A DNA stretch of 64,000 bases from Nitrospira_D sp035465795 (GTDB taxonomy: Bacteria > Nitrospirota > Nitrospiria > Nitrospirales > Nitrospiraceae): contig NZ_JBMWAN010000002.1 in the NCBI RefSeq assembly GCF_049546785.1, positions 310,001 to 374,000 of the forward strand, in the 5' to 3' direction. The translations under genes were made by a program, and so were the position numbers. Positions 41,756 through 51,304 of the stretch are shown piece after piece. The notes beneath the pieces are model-generated. The model was not told the DNA's origin and did not search any database. It saw nothing but the letters and a program-made list of their open reading frames with translations. Numbering within the stretch: the stretch's first letter is position 1; each line of letters starts with the position of its first letter.

Positions 41756-43873
41756 CTACTCGGCCGCTGGTTCTTTCGCCGGACTCCCGGTCGGAGCGGG
41801 CATGGTCTCTTTCCGGCTCAGCCGGATCTTCCCCTGCTTGTCGATCTCCATCACCTTCACCATGATTTGGTCGCCTTCGGCGACCTCGTCCGAGACGGCT
41901 TTCACGCGATGGTGCGCCAACTGCGAGATGTGTACCAGCCCGTCGGTCCCCGGCAGCACTTCGACAAACGCGCCGAAATCCATGATCTTCCTGACTGTGC
42001 CCATATAGATCTTGCCGACTTCCACTTCCTCGGTCAGACGGCCGATGGTATCCTTGGCCTTTTGGAGCGAGGCTTCATCGGACGACGCAATCGTCACAAT
42101 GCCTGTGTCTTCGATATTGATCTTGACGCCGCACTCGGCCTGAATGGCCCGAATCGTCTTGCCGCCCTGGCCGATGATGTCCCGGATCTTGTCCTGCTTG
42201 ACCTTCATCGTGAAAATGCGCGGCGCGAACGCGGAAAGGTTCGTGCGCGGACCGGTCAACGCCTGCGCCATGCAGCTCAGAATGTGGAGGCGTCCGGCGC
42301 GAGCCTGCTCCAGCGCCTGCTGCATCAATGCGGTCGTGATCCCGCCGATCTTGATGTCCATCTGCAGCGCCGTCACACCGTTCTTGGTGCCGCAGACCTT
42401 GAAGTCCATATCGCCCAGGTGGTCTTCCAGCCCGAGAATATCGGACAGAATGATAACCCCGTCGCCTTCCTTGATCAGCCCCATCGCGATACCGGCCACG
42501 GGTTCCTTGATCGGCACACCGGCGTCCATCATTGCCAAGGTGCCGCCGCACACCGTTGCCATGGAGGACGATCCGTTCGACTCCAGAATTTCAGACACGA
42601 TGCGCAGCGTGTAGGGAAACACGTCCTTGCCCGGAATCACCGGCTTCAAGGCCCGCTCTGCCAGCGCTCCGTGCCCGACTTCACGCCGGCCCGGAGACCG
42701 GAGCGGCCGCGCCTCGCCGACGCTGAACGGCGGAAAATTGTAATGCAGCATGAAGGTGCGCGTGTATTCGCCCTCCAGCGCGTCGATGCGCTGCTCGTCG
42801 TCCGTCGTCCCCAGCGTGACCACCGCGAGGCTCTGCGTTTCTCCGCGCGTGAAGATGGCGGATCCGTGAGCGCGGGGCAATGCGCCGACTTCGCAGGTAA
42901 TCGGACGGATGTCCGCCGGTCCCCGCCCGTCCGCACGCGACTGTTTTTCCAGAATCATGTTCCGGACTTCGGTGTATTCCAGTCCGTGGAACACGATCTT
43001 GATGTGCCGTTCGCTGGTGGGCACTTCGGGGTTCTTCAGCTTTTCGACCGCCTCGGCCATGACCGCGTCCAACTTCTCCTGACGGGCCGACTTGTTGGGG
43101 ATCATGATCGCGTCGCGAATGGGCTGCGCGACCAACGCTTTCACCTTGGCGGCCAGCGTCGGATCGATCGACTCCACGACAACTTCCCGTTTCGTCTTGC
43201 CGACCATTTTCGCCAGCTCGGAAATCTTGGCGACGATCTTCTTGATCTCGGAATGGGCCAACTCCAGCGCCTCAAGCATGATCGCTTCGGACAGCTCGTT
43301 GGCGCCCGCTTCCACCATCATCACAGCATCCGCGGTGCCTGCCACGACCAGATGAAGCTCGCTTTTCTCCAGCGTCTCCAGATCGGGGTTCACGATGAAC
43401 TGGCCGTTCACCCGACCGATCTTCACGCCGGCAACCGGACCGTTGAAGGGAATATTCGACACCGACAAGGCCGCCGACGCCGCAGTGATGCCGATGACAT
43501 CCGACGATCCCGTCTTGTCGGCTGAGAGCACCGACGCGATAACCTGCGTTTCAAAGTAATAGCCTTCGGGGAAGAGCGGACGGAGCGGACGATCGATCAA
43601 GCGGCTGGTGAGCACTTCCTTCTCGGCCGGCCGGCCTTCACGCTTGAAGTAGCCGCCGGGAATCTTTCCGGCGGCATACGCCTTTTCCTGATAGTCGACG
43701 GTGAGGGGAAGAAAATCGATGCCCGGCTTGGCGGTCTGCGCCGCCACCGCCGTCGCCAGCACGACCGTGTCACCGTACGAGGCCCAGATCGAGCCGTCGG
43801 CCTGCTTGGCCACCCGGCCGGTTTCAAGCCGCAGCGTGCGACCCGCAATTTCAAGTTCAACAACATGTACCAT
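41756..43873 (-). CDS. pnp: polyribonucleotide nucleotidyltransferase
   Basis: 705 residues with the full PNPase architecture: two RNase PH domains (KREGRPAEKEVLTSRLIDRP; HGSAIFTRGETQSLAVVTLGT; ESNGSSSMATVCGG), a KH domain (IIGQGGKTIRAIQ) and a C-terminal S1 domain (VGKIYMGTVRKIMDFGAFVEVLPG). It degrades RNA 3' to 5' using phosphate and works with the degradosome. It follows rpsO, the near-universal arrangement, after about 140 bases. Confidence 0.98.
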   Translation of the reverse strand: MVHVVELEIAGRTLRLETGRVAKQADGSIWASYGDTVVLATAVAAQTAKPGIDFLPLTVDYQEKAYAAGKIPGGYFKREGRPAEKEVLTSRLIDRPLRPLFPEGYYFETQVIASVLSADKTGSSDVIGITAASAALSVSNIPFNGPVAGVKIGRVNGQFIVNPDLETLEKSELHLVVAGTADAVMMVEAGANELSEAIMLEALELAHSEIKKIVAKISELAKMVGKTKREVVVESIDPTLAAKVKALVAQPIRDAIMIPNKSARQEKLDAVMAEAVEKLKNPEVPTSERHIKIVFHGLEYTEVRNMILEKQSRADGRGPADIRPITCEVGALPRAHGSAIFTRGETQSLAVVTLGTTDDEQRIDALEGEYTRTFMLHYNFPPFSVGEARPLRSPGRREVGHGALAERALKPVIPGKDVFPYTLRIVSEILESNGSSSMATVCGGTLAMMDAGVPIKEPVAGIAMGLIKEGDGVIILSDILGLEDHLGDMDFKVCGTKNGVTALQMDIKIGGITTALMQQALEQARAGRLHILSCMAQALTGPRTNLSAFAPRIFTMKVKQDKIRDIIGQGGKTIRAIQAECGVKINIEDTGIVTIASSDEASLQKAKDTIGRLTEEVEVGKIYMGTVRKIMDFGAFVEVLPGTDGLVHISQLAHHRVKAVSDEVAEGDQIMVKVMEIDKQGKIRLSRKETMPAPTGSPAKEPAAE

Positions 43874-44015
43874 CTATGGTCTCCTCTGGTTTGGTCCCAC
43901 AGATGCCCACAGAGATACGCTCGCACGCAAGCGTATGTCCGTGTTCACCTGTGCGACATTCATTTCCGCTGTCGCACGGTCGTGCGACAGCGGTTTCCAT
44001 CCGTCTCTACCCCGA

Positions 44016-44285
44016 CTACTTGCGAATGCCCAGCCGCTCGATGACCGCCCGATAGCGCGCCTCGTCCACACCGCGCAGATAATCCAGCAACCGGCGGCGC
44101 CGCCCCACCAACTGCAACAGACCGCGGCGTGAATGGTGGTCCTTCTTGTGCAGCTTGAAATGCTCGGTCAAATAGGTGATCCGGTTGGTCAGCACGGCAA
44201 TCTGCACTTCCGGGGATCCGGAATCCGTATCGTGCTGACGGTACTGCTTGATCAATTCGGTCTTTGCTTCTTTCAACAACGCCAT
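44016..44285 (-). CDS. rpsO: 30S ribosomal protein S15
   Basis: 89 residues, the standard length. Signature TDSGSPEVQIAVLTNRITYLTEHFKLHKKDHHSRRGLLQLVG..RRLLDYL is complete. Binds 16S rRNA early in 30S assembly. Lies between truB and pnp. S15 often represses its own mRNA, but no specific leader fold was recognised. Confidence 0.99.
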   Translation of the reverse strand: MALLKEAKTELIKQYRQHDTDSGSPEVQIAVLTNRITYLTEHFKLHKKDHHSRRGLLQLVGRRRRLLDYLRGVDEARYRAVIERLGIRK

Positions 44286-44309
44286 GGCTACAACTCCTCC
44301 TGCTCCTCT

Positions 44310-45257
44310 TCAATTGAGTGATTCGACGTCTACCAATACTTTCTGAATCTTAATCGGCCCTTTCGCCTGGGGGTCATAGGTGCCGATCGCCAATAACCGC
44401 CCCTGTCCGTCCTTGAGTCTGACCGTGGACGGCTCTGTCACGCCGCTCCATCCGGACGGTGCAATCGGAGCTCCATGGAGAACTCGGGACGCTTCCTGCT
44501 CGGTCACCGTACAAAGCGGCAACTGTTCGAGTACACGATCCAGCGACCACAACCGGTTGCCCAACGTGCCGATGGCCAGCTGTGTCGCAATCTGCTCAAC
44601 CGTCAGCGCCTCGTCGATCGACAAAGCTCCGACGCGGCGACGTTCGAGCGACAACAGATGACCGCCGACACCGAGGGTCTCCCCCATGTCGGCACACAAT
44701 GTCCGGATATAGGTCCCCTTCGAACAGACGACCCGGAGCGTGATATCCCGTCCATCGACAGCCAGGGCCTCAAGTGCATGGATGACGATGTCCCGCTCGG
44801 CCCGCTCGACGGTCTGCCCGGCCCTCGCCGATTTATAGAGCGGCCGCCCGGCCACTTTCACCGCCGAATACATCGGCGGCATTTGCTTTTGCGGGCCGAC
44901 AAATCGAGCCACTGTGTTTCGCAGAACTTCGGGACCGACTCCGCTCGCCTCCACGCGTTGCAGCACCGTTCCCGTCGCGTCCTGCGTGTCCGTGGTTTCC
45001 CCCAGACGCAGAACCGCACGGTATTCCTTGTCCCATCCCACCAAATATTCGGCAATTCGAGTTGCGCGGCCGATCAACAGAGGCAAGACGCCCGTGGCAG
45101 CAGGATCCAGCGTCCCGGCATGGCCGACCTTGACGCCGCCTAACAGCCCGCGCACCTTGGCTACCACATCGTGCGAGGTCCAGCCGGCTTCCTTGTTGAC
45201 GATCAACACGCCGTCGGCAACGCCGGTCTGAGCCGTTATGGGGGTCGAGGGGATCAT
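44310..45257 (-). CDS. truB: tRNA pseudouridine-55 synthase
   Basis: 315 residues. The catalytic aspartate is in GHAGTLDPAATGVLPLLIG; KEYRAVLRLGETTDTQDATG and the C-terminal PUA-like domain follow. It makes pseudouridine 55 in the T loop of tRNAs. Start overlaps the rbfA stop by four bases (ATGA); rpsO starts 24 bases after its stop. Confidence 0.97.
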   Translation of the reverse strand: MIPSTPITAQTGVADGVLIVNKEAGWTSHDVVAKVRGLLGGVKVGHAGTLDPAATGVLPLLIGRATRIAEYLVGWDKEYRAVLRLGETTDTQDATGTVLQRVEASGVGPEVLRNTVARFVGPQKQMPPMYSAVKVAGRPLYKSARAGQTVERAERDIVIHALEALAVDGRDITLRVVCSKGTYIRTLCADMGETLGVGGHLLSLERRRVGALSIDEALTVEQIATQLAIGTLGNRLWSLDRVLEQLPLCTVTEQEASRVLHGAPIAPSGWSGVTEPSTVRLKDGQGRLLAIGTYDPQAKGPIKIQKVLVDVESLN

Positions 45258-45670
45258 TGATCCGCTCCTGCCGGCGGACCGGGCAATTCCGATGCGCCGG
45301 GAGCACCGGCCTGCTCATCCTCAATATGCAATTCGTCCAACAGTTGTAAGACGCGATCGCCACGCGGACCGGTCATATCCTTCTTGAATACGATTTCCGG
45401 CAGATAGCGGAGCGTCAAGCGACGACCCAGTTCGGCTCGCACAAACCCGCTGGCCTTGGACAAGCCGGCAAACACATCGCGTTCGGCCGCATCCTGCTCC
45501 ATCGTGGTCACGAAAACGTAGGCGATCCGCAAATCCGCCGTCAGCTCGACATCGGTGACCGTCACCGTCCGCACACGCGGATCCTTGATCTTGCGCATCA
45601 AGATGTCCGCCACTTCCATTCGAATCTGATCGGCCACCCGGTCGGCCCGCTTGTAGGTCGTCTTGGACAT
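45254..45670 (-). CDS. rbfA: ribosome-binding factor A
   Basis: 138 residues from the ATG at 45670. KH-like fold motifs: RADRVADQIRMEVADIL, KDPRV..VTVTDVELTADLRIAYVF, and LTLRYLPEIVFKKD. It matures the 5' end of 16S rRNA during 30S assembly. The Pro/Gly/Ala-rich tail after residue 120 is not conserved. Lies between the DUF503 gene and truB. Confidence 0.95.
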   Translation of the reverse strand: MSKTTYKRADRVADQIRMEVADILMRKIKDPRVRTVTVTDVELTADLRIAYVFVTTMEQDAAERDVFAGLSKASGFVRAELGRRLTLRYLPEIVFKKDMTGPRGDRVLQLLDELHIEDEQAGAPGASELPGPPAGADQ

Positions 45671-45729
45671 GTTCCATCCGCCGGTTCGTCGCAGGCACTC
45701 GGTTGTCCGCATCGCATACACGCGCAGGG

Positions 45730-46011
45730 TTACAAGAGTTCGCGGTGCGCTCGAACCAATTCAACGGCCGGCACGCCCTTGATGACATTGAGGGCCTGCT
45801 CAAGCACCTGCTCCACATGCCCCGCGTCATTGGCCACGCAGGCCATCCCGAGGACCGCCTTCTGCCAGAGATCCTGATCCTCGACTTCGGCCACAGAGAG
45901 GTTGAACTTTCCCCGCAAGCGGTCCTTCAAACTATGCAGAACCTGTCGCTTATCTTTGAGCGACTGACTCTCCGGAATAAACAGCTCAACCGTACAGACG
46001 CCAACGACCAT
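45730..46011 (-). CDS. DUF503 (YlxP-like) protein
   Basis: 93 residues: CTVELFIPESQSLKDKRQVLHSLKDRLRGKFNLSVAEVEDQDLWQKA is the family signature. DUF503 proteins are almost always encoded between infB and rbfA, as here, and are presumed to help ribosome maturation; the biochemical role is not established. Begins 33 bases after infB. Confidence 0.93.
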   Translation of the reverse strand: MVVGVCTVELFIPESQSLKDKRQVLHSLKDRLRGKFNLSVAEVEDQDLWQKAVLGMACVANDAGHVEQVLEQALNVIKGVPAVELVRAHRELL

Positions 46012-46044
46012 GCTTACCGGCGTTCAACCCGCGCAATGATCGGC

Positions 46045-48621
46045 CTAGAGTTTCGCCGCGACCTTATCGATGGCATAGGCTTCGATCACGTCACCGGCCT
46101 TCACATCGTTGAAATTCTCGACGCTGAGACCGCACTCATATCCCTGCTGTACTTCGCGCACGTCATCTTTGAATCGGCGCAGCGACCCAAGCTTGCCCTG
46201 GTAGACGACCACGTTATCCCGAATGACCCGCACGCCGGCGGCAGCCCGCGAAATGGTACCGTCGACCACATAGGATCCCGCCACCACCCCCGCCTTGGGA
46301 ATAGTAAACACCTGCCGGACTTCCGCACGGCCGAGCACCCGCTCTTTGAGCGTGGGTTCGAGCAACCCTTCCATGGCCGCCTTGATATCATTGATCGCAT
46401 CGTAAATGATCGTGTACAAGCGGACATCGACGCCTTGCTGCTCAGCCAGAGACGCCGCCTTCGGCTCAGGACGAACATTGAAGCCGATCACGATGGCACG
46501 CGACGCCGCCGCAAGCAGAATGTCGGATTCGGTAATGCCGCCCACGCCATTGTGAATGACTCGCAGCCTGACCGCCGGGGTCGGCAACTTTTCGACCGCC
46601 CCCGCCAGCGCTTCGGACGAGCCTTGCACATCAGCCTTGATGACGATCGCCAGTTCCTTGACCGATCCCTCTTGAATCTTGGCAAACAAATCGTCGAGCG
46701 AGACCTTCGCCGGCCCGGCCAACTCCGCAGCCCGTTGCTTCCGCGCACGCTCATCCGCGATTTCTCGGGCAACCCGTTCGTCAGACACCACTTGAAACAC
46801 ATCGCCGGCCGAGGGCACACCGGGCAAGCCGTTAACCTCGACGGGAATCGATGGACCGGCCTGCTGCACTTTGACACCCCGGTCATTGAGCAGGGCGCGT
46901 ACACGGCCGCTGAACGATCCGACGACAAACACGTCGCCGACCTTGAGCGTTCCGCTCTGAACCAGAACGGTGGCCACGGGGCCGCGGCCCCGTTCAAGCT
47001 TGGCCTCCACCACCGTGCCCTTGGCCTGGCGGCCGGGATCCGCTTTCAACTCCAGAACTTCGGCCTGCAGGAGAATCATTTCGAGCAGGGTGTCGAGTCC
47101 GGTCTTCTGCTTGGCCGAAACCTCCACCATGATCGTGTCACCGCCCCAGGCTTCAGAGATCAGCCCGTGCTCGGACAACGCATTCTTGACTCGATCCGAA
47201 TTGGCACCCGGCTTGTCGATCTTATTGACCGCCACAATCAGCGGCACGCCCGCCGCCTTCGCGTGATGGATGGCTTCGATCGTCTGCGGCATCACACCAT
47301 CGTCGGCAGCCACCACCAGAATGACGATATCCGTGACCTTCGCGCCGCGCGCCCGCATGGCCGTAAAGGCTTCGTGGCCCGGCGTATCCAGGAACGTCAC
47401 CTGCTTTCCGTTGACGGAGACGGTATACGCACCGATATGCTGCGTGATCCCGCCCGCTTCGCCCTCCGCCACGTTCGTTTGCCTGATCGCATCCAGCAAT
47501 GAGGTCTTGCCGTGGTCCACATGGCCCATGATCGTGACGACCGGGGGACGATGCACCAACTGTTCGTCGCTGACGTCAGCCTGAACGACTTGTTCCAACA
47601 GCTCGTCACCGGCCTTCTCAACGGAAATATCGACCTTGATACCGACCTCGTCGGCGATCATGGACGCCGCATCCATATTCATCGGCTGGTTGAAAGTGAG
47701 CATCTGGCCCATTTCCATCAACTTCCTGACGATGTCGGCAGGACGCTGGCCGATCAACTCGGCGAATTCCTTGACCGTCGTCCCCGGCAAAACCTTGACG
47801 CTCTTCCGACGGGGCTTGGTAATTTCTCCCGGCTGACTATGATGCAAATGCTTGGATCGATCGTCCCGGCGCTGCACCGCAGGAATGGCCCGTAAATCCT
47901 CCCACCGCGCGGCATCTTCCCGGAACTTTGCGTCCTGTTCGTCTTTCGGCCGGCCCAGCTTCTTCGCCTTTTTCAGTTTCTCCTTGAGTCCTTCAGCCTC
48001 GATGGCCTCGAGGGCCGCACTCTTTTTCTTGGCGGCCGCCGCATCCAGCGCTGTCGCAACGCCCGCCACAGCGACGGCGGGTTTTCCTGCAGCTGGTGCA
48101 ACCGGGGCCACCGGAGGAGTTGGCGGCTCCGCGAGAATCGTCCCGATCTCTGGCAATTCCGGCAACTCGACCGACGGGCTGGGAGGCGGCTCACTCACAA
48201 CGGGATGCGCGGCGGGCTCGACCGGCGCAGGGAATGCACTAGCGGCGGCGACACTCTCCGCCTCACTCACCAGAGCGGTCGACACCGCCCCCTCGATCGG
48301 CTCATCCTCTTTCTTTTTCTTAATGAGGATTCGCCGCTTATCCGGCTTCGCCGCTTCTTCGCCGTGCGCGGCCTTGACACCAGACCCTTTGGGGGCATGG
48401 CTCGCATCGTGATCCGCTATGGATGCCTCGTCACTCCCCGCCTTCCCGCCTGACTTGACCATGCCCTTCGCTTTCGCACCGAGCTTTTCCAGCGCCTTTT
48501 GGACGGTGTCCTCGTCAAGAGCACTACTATGGGAGGCAACAGGCACACCCATCTTCTTGAGTTCAGGAATGAGGTCTTTATTCTCCATCCCCAGCTTCTT
48601 GGCAAGTTCGTAGACGCGCAT
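46045..48621 (-). CDS. infB: translation initiation factor IF-2
   Basis: 858 residues from the ATG at 48621 (a GTG three codons earlier is possible). N-terminal IF2_N helix-bundle region (MRVYELAKKLGMENKDLI), a long Ala/Pro/Lys-rich linker to about residue 280, then a second IF2_N-type region and the GTPase core: GHVDHGKTSLLDAIR (G1), DTPGHEAF (G3), NKIDKP (G4). Beta-barrel domains and the C-terminal fMet-tRNA-binding domain complete it. Standard operon place between nusA and DUF503. Confidence 0.98.
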   Translation of the reverse strand: MRVYELAKKLGMENKDLIPELKKMGVPVASHSSALDEDTVQKALEKLGAKAKGMVKSGGKAGSDEASIADHDASHAPKGSGVKAAHGEEAAKPDKRRILIKKKKEDEPIEGAVSTALVSEAESVAAASAFPAPVEPAAHPVVSEPPPSPSVELPELPEIGTILAEPPTPPVAPVAPAAGKPAVAVAGVATALDAAAAKKKSAALEAIEAEGLKEKLKKAKKLGRPKDEQDAKFREDAARWEDLRAIPAVQRRDDRSKHLHHSQPGEITKPRRKSVKVLPGTTVKEFAELIGQRPADIVRKLMEMGQMLTFNQPMNMDAASMIADEVGIKVDISVEKAGDELLEQVVQADVSDEQLVHRPPVVTIMGHVDHGKTSLLDAIRQTNVAEGEAGGITQHIGAYTVSVNGKQVTFLDTPGHEAFTAMRARGAKVTDIVILVVAADDGVMPQTIEAIHHAKAAGVPLIVAVNKIDKPGANSDRVKNALSEHGLISEAWGGDTIMVEVSAKQKTGLDTLLEMILLQAEVLELKADPGRQAKGTVVEAKLERGRGPVATVLVQSGTLKVGDVFVVGSFSGRVRALLNDRGVKVQQAGPSIPVEVNGLPGVPSAGDVFQVVSDERVAREIADERARKQRAAELAGPAKVSLDDLFAKIQEGSVKELAIVIKADVQGSSEALAGAVEKLPTPAVRLRVIHNGVGGITESDILLAAASRAIVIGFNVRPEPKAASLAEQQGVDVRLYTIIYDAINDIKAAMEGLLEPTLKERVLGRAEVRQVFTIPKAGVVAGSYVVDGTISRAAAGVRVIRDNVVVYQGKLGSLRRFKDDVREVQQGYECGLSVENFNDVKAGDVIEAYAIDKVAAKL

Positions 48622-48645
48622 AGCTGTCACTGGTTGTGCTCGATT

Positions 48646-49803
48646 CTAGTTTGTCGTCGTTTCGGTTTCTTCTGCCTTGGCAGCCTGCCGCGCTTCTTCC
48701 TGGAGTCGCTGCGCTTCGGCCTCTTCAGCCAGGGCCGCTTTGATCTCTTTATCTCTCTCGACCTTTTCCTTCTCGTACTCGGTCGCGCTGATAATATCGA
48801 TCTTCCAGCCGGTCAATCGCGCCGCCAGGCGGACATTCTGGCCGTTCTTGCCGATCGCCAGCGACAACTGCGAGTCAGCCACGACGACCAGAGCCGACTT
48901 CTTTTCATCATCGATACCGACCTTCTCGATCGTTGCCGGATTGAGGGCTTCGGCGATGAAGACGCGCGGGTCCTGCGTCCAGGTAATGATGTCGATTTTC
49001 TCCCCGCGGAGTTCGCGCACAACCGCCTGCACCCGTGACCCCTTGATGCCGACGCAGGCCCCGACCGGATCCACAGCCTTTTCCCGTGACGTGACGGCGA
49101 TCTTGGTCCGGTCTCCCGGCTCCCGCACCACAGACTTGATCTCAACGATCTTCTCCATGACTTCCGGCACTTCAAGCTCGAACAGCTTCGAGACAAATTG
49201 CGGGTGGCTGCGCGTCAGAATGACCTGGACATCTTTCGGTGTCCGGCGGACCTCCAGCAGCATAGCCTTGACCCGGTCGCCGCGCCGGTAGGTCTCCCGG
49301 GGAATCTGCTCCTGAATGGGAAGGATCGCCTCGGTCTTCCCGAGATCGACGAGATAATTGCGTCGTTCCATGCCGAGAATGATGCCGTTCACCAGATCGC
49401 CCTGGCGGGTCGAATACTCTTTCTGGACCGCTTCCCACTCGGCTTCGCGCACCTTTTGAAAAATCACCTGCTTGGCCGTCTGGGCCGCGATGCGGCCCAG
49501 TTCGTCCATTTCAATCAAAGACCCGATTTCGTCTCCTACTTCGGCTTCACTGTCGAATTGTCGCGCTTCCTGAAGAGAAATTTCGGCCTTGGGGTTGCTG
49601 ACCTGATCGACAATCACCTTCTTCGAAACGACGGAGATCTCTCCCGTCTTGGGATCGATCTCGACCTGAATATTCTCCGCCTGGCCGAATCGCTTCTTGG
49701 CCGCCGTTTGAAGAGCCGACTCAATCGCGCCGATCACGCGGGATTTGTCGATGCCCTTCTGGCGTCCAATCTCATCGATGACTGCGATCAATTCTCGATT
49801 CAT
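48646..49803 (-). CDS. nusA: transcription elongation/termination factor NusA
   Basis: 385 residues: N-terminal RNA-polymerase-binding domain, S1 domain (GDLVNGIILGMERRNYLVDLG), then two KH domains (VGACVGIKGSRVQAVVREL; LVVADSQLSLAIGKNGQNVRLAARLTGW). It lacks the acidic C-terminal repeats of E. coli NusA and ends in a charged coiled tail rich in E, A, K and R. It modulates pausing, termination and antitermination, which is relevant to the terminator hairpin ahead of rimP. Confidence 0.97.
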   Translation of the reverse strand: MNRELIAVIDEIGRQKGIDKSRVIGAIESALQTAAKKRFGQAENIQVEIDPKTGEISVVSKKVIVDQVSNPKAEISLQEARQFDSEAEVGDEIGSLIEMDELGRIAAQTAKQVIFQKVREAEWEAVQKEYSTRQGDLVNGIILGMERRNYLVDLGKTEAILPIQEQIPRETYRRGDRVKAMLLEVRRTPKDVQVILTRSHPQFVSKLFELEVPEVMEKIVEIKSVVREPGDRTKIAVTSREKAVDPVGACVGIKGSRVQAVVRELRGEKIDIITWTQDPRVFIAEALNPATIEKVGIDDEKKSALVVVADSQLSLAIGKNGQNVRLAARLTGWKIDIISATEYEKEKVERDKEIKAALAEEAEAQRLQEEARQAAKAEETETTTN

Positions 49804-49858
49804 ACATTACGCTCCTGCTCGATCCATCCAGCGGAACCTTCCGGGCCCCGGCTACACA

Positions 49859-50350
49859 CTATATTTCGATGACGATCCGGGCCTCCGCAATGGCCTGGCG
49901 ATCCAGCTTCACGACTTCCGGCGACGCCCCTTTTGACGATACCGTCAACACGACCGATTCTTCGTCCGCCTGCATCAACTCCCCGACGACACGCCATTGG
50001 CCGTGAAGGGGCTCCTTCAGCTTGACGCTCACTCGCTTCCCGACCGCACGCTGATAGTCTTGGAGCCGTTTGAAGGGGCGATCGAGCCCGGGTGACGACA
50101 CTTCAAGCGTATAGGCATGGGGAAACGGGTCAGCCACATCTAACGCGGGCCCCACGGCGACATGGGCTCGCTCACAATCCTTCACGGTCACGCCGCCCGG
50201 CTTATCGATAAACACGCGGATGATCGTACGAGGCCCCTGCCCGACACACACGACTTCCACCAATTCCAACCCCAGCGTCCAGAGAATCGGAGAAATGATT
50301 TCCGAAAGCCGGTCACTGACCGACCGGGCTCCATGCTCCGGGGTAGTCAA
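49859..50350 (-). CDS. rimP: ribosome maturation factor RimP
   Basis: About 163 residues from the TTG at 50350, which has AGAGGA six bases upstream; GTG at 50371 and TTG at 50374 are alternatives. Family motifs: LGLELVEVVCVGQGPRTIIRVFIDKPGGVTVKDCERA and LEVSSPGLDRPFKRLQDYQRAVGKRV. It assists 30S maturation. First gene of the rimP-nusA-infB operon. Between its apparent promoter and this start lies a perfect terminator hairpin. Confidence 0.93.
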   Translation of the reverse strand: MTTPEHGARSVSDRLSEIISPILWTLGLELVEVVCVGQGPRTIIRVFIDKPGGVTVKDCERAHVAVGPALDVADPFPHAYTLEVSSPGLDRPFKRLQDYQRAVGKRVSVKLKEPLHGQWRVVGELMQADEESVVLTVSSKGASPEVVKLDRQAIAEARIVIEI

Positions 50351-50393
50351 CGCGTGTCCTCTGAAATTCACCAATGCATGCGCTCAAACAAAA

Positions 50394-50413
50394 AAGTGGG
50401 CCTGAGCCCACTT
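50394..50413 (-). terminator. intrinsic terminator hairpin in front of rimP
   Basis: AAGTGGGC (50394-50401) pairs perfectly with GCCCACTT (50406-50413) around CTGA. On the minus strand it is followed by TTTTTTGTTT. It can end the aminotransferase transcript, but it also lies downstream of the likely rimP promoter (50425-50453), so it may act as a leader attenuator. Flanking bases TGCGCT (complement of 50419-50424) and AGCGCA (complement of 50379-50384) could form an outer stem. Confidence 0.8.
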
Positions 50414-50424
50414 CCAGCAGCGCA

Positions 50425-50453
50425 ACCTTAGCATGCCCCCCAGTCCAAAGCAA
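50425..50453 (-). promoter_or_regulatory. candidate promoter of rimP-nusA-infB
   Basis: On the minus strand TTGCTT (complement of 50448-50453), 17-base spacer, TAAGGT (complement of 50425-50430) preceded by TGC, an extended -10. Moderately good. It sits immediately after the aminotransferase stop at 50460. Confidence 0.4.
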
Positions 50454-50459
50454 GGGGGA

Positions 50460-51299
50460 CTACCCTGCCAGGGCCGTCATCCGGGCCGCTAGAGCCCTGG
50501 TAACCGGACCGGGAGAGCCGGCCCCGATCGTCCGCCCGTCGACCCGAATCACACCTAACACCTCAACGGTCGTCCCCGTGAGAAAGACCTCGTCGGCTGC
50601 ATAGAGCGACTCCAGCGACATGAATTGCTCGCGCAACGTGAGGCCCTCTTTTCTGGCGAGCTCCAAGACGACGGTTCGCGTCACTCCCGACAAAATCCGC
50701 GGACCTTCCGGAGCGGTCACCACCGTGCCTGCCTGAACGGCCATCACATTACTGACCGCCCCTTCGGTGACAAGACCATCTTTGACGAGAATCGCCTCAA
50801 ACACGCCGGCCCGTTTCGCCTCTTCCCGCGCCAGCACATTCGCCAACAGATTTAGGCTCTTGATATCACACCGCGCCCAACGTAAGTCGTCACAGGTCTT
50901 CGCTGTGACTCCCGTCGCTCGTGTCTGAGCCGGAAAGGGCGGCAACTCGCGGATCGTCATCACCACCGTCGGCGATACATCGACGGGAAAAGCATGGTCC
51001 CTCGGAGCCGCTCCCCGGGTAATCTGAATGTAGACCTTCGCTTCAGGAAATCCGGCCTCTTCAATCCCCCGCTGAATCCATTCCCGCCACTGCGCCCTTG
51101 AATAGGGCCGGGGCAGGCTCAGTTCGTTGGCGCTCCGGTCAAGCCGATTGAGATGAGCCTCCAGTTCGAAGGGCCGGCCATGATACGTCCGAATCACCTC
51201 ATAGACGCCATCGCCAAACTGGAACCCACGGTCTTCGATCGAGACCGTCGCCTCTCCCCAGGGAAGAAATCGGCCATTAAGAAACGCAATGTCCGGCAC
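50460..51299 (-). CDS. class IV aminotransferase, D-amino acid aminotransferase-like
   Basis: 279 residues from a GTG. PLP fold type IV: FLNGRFLPWGEATVSIEDRGFQFGDGVYEV, VYIQITRGAAPRDHAFP, the cofactor lysine in RCDIKSLNLLANVLA, EGAVSNV and the phosphate loop SGVTRTVVLELA. The ITRG.APR.H.FP stretch is typical of D-alanine aminotransferase (Dat) more than of IlvE or PabC. It would make D-glutamate or D-alanine for peptidoglycan. Branched-chain activity cannot be ruled out. Confidence 0.88.
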   Translation of the reverse strand: MPDIAFLNGRFLPWGEATVSIEDRGFQFGDGVYEVIRTYHGRPFELEAHLNRLDRSANELSLPRPYSRAQWREWIQRGIEEAGFPEAKVYIQITRGAAPRDHAFPVDVSPTVVMTIRELPPFPAQTRATGVTAKTCDDLRWARCDIKSLNLLANVLAREEAKRAGVFEAILVKDGLVTEGAVSNVMAVQAGTVVTAPEGPRILSGVTRTVVLELARKEGLTLREQFMSLESLYAADEVFLTGTTVEVLGVIRVDGRTIGAGSPGPVTRALAARMTALAG

Positions 51300-51304
51300 G
51301 ATGG

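Noticed and set aside
41867..43525. Plus-strand frame of 552 codons opposite pnp
   Set aside because: Antisense to intact pnp, low-complexity His/Arg/Asp composition, no ribosome binding site.
45703..47502. Plus-strand frame of 599 codons opposite infB
   Set aside because: Antisense to infB and the DUF503 gene; no protein-like pattern.
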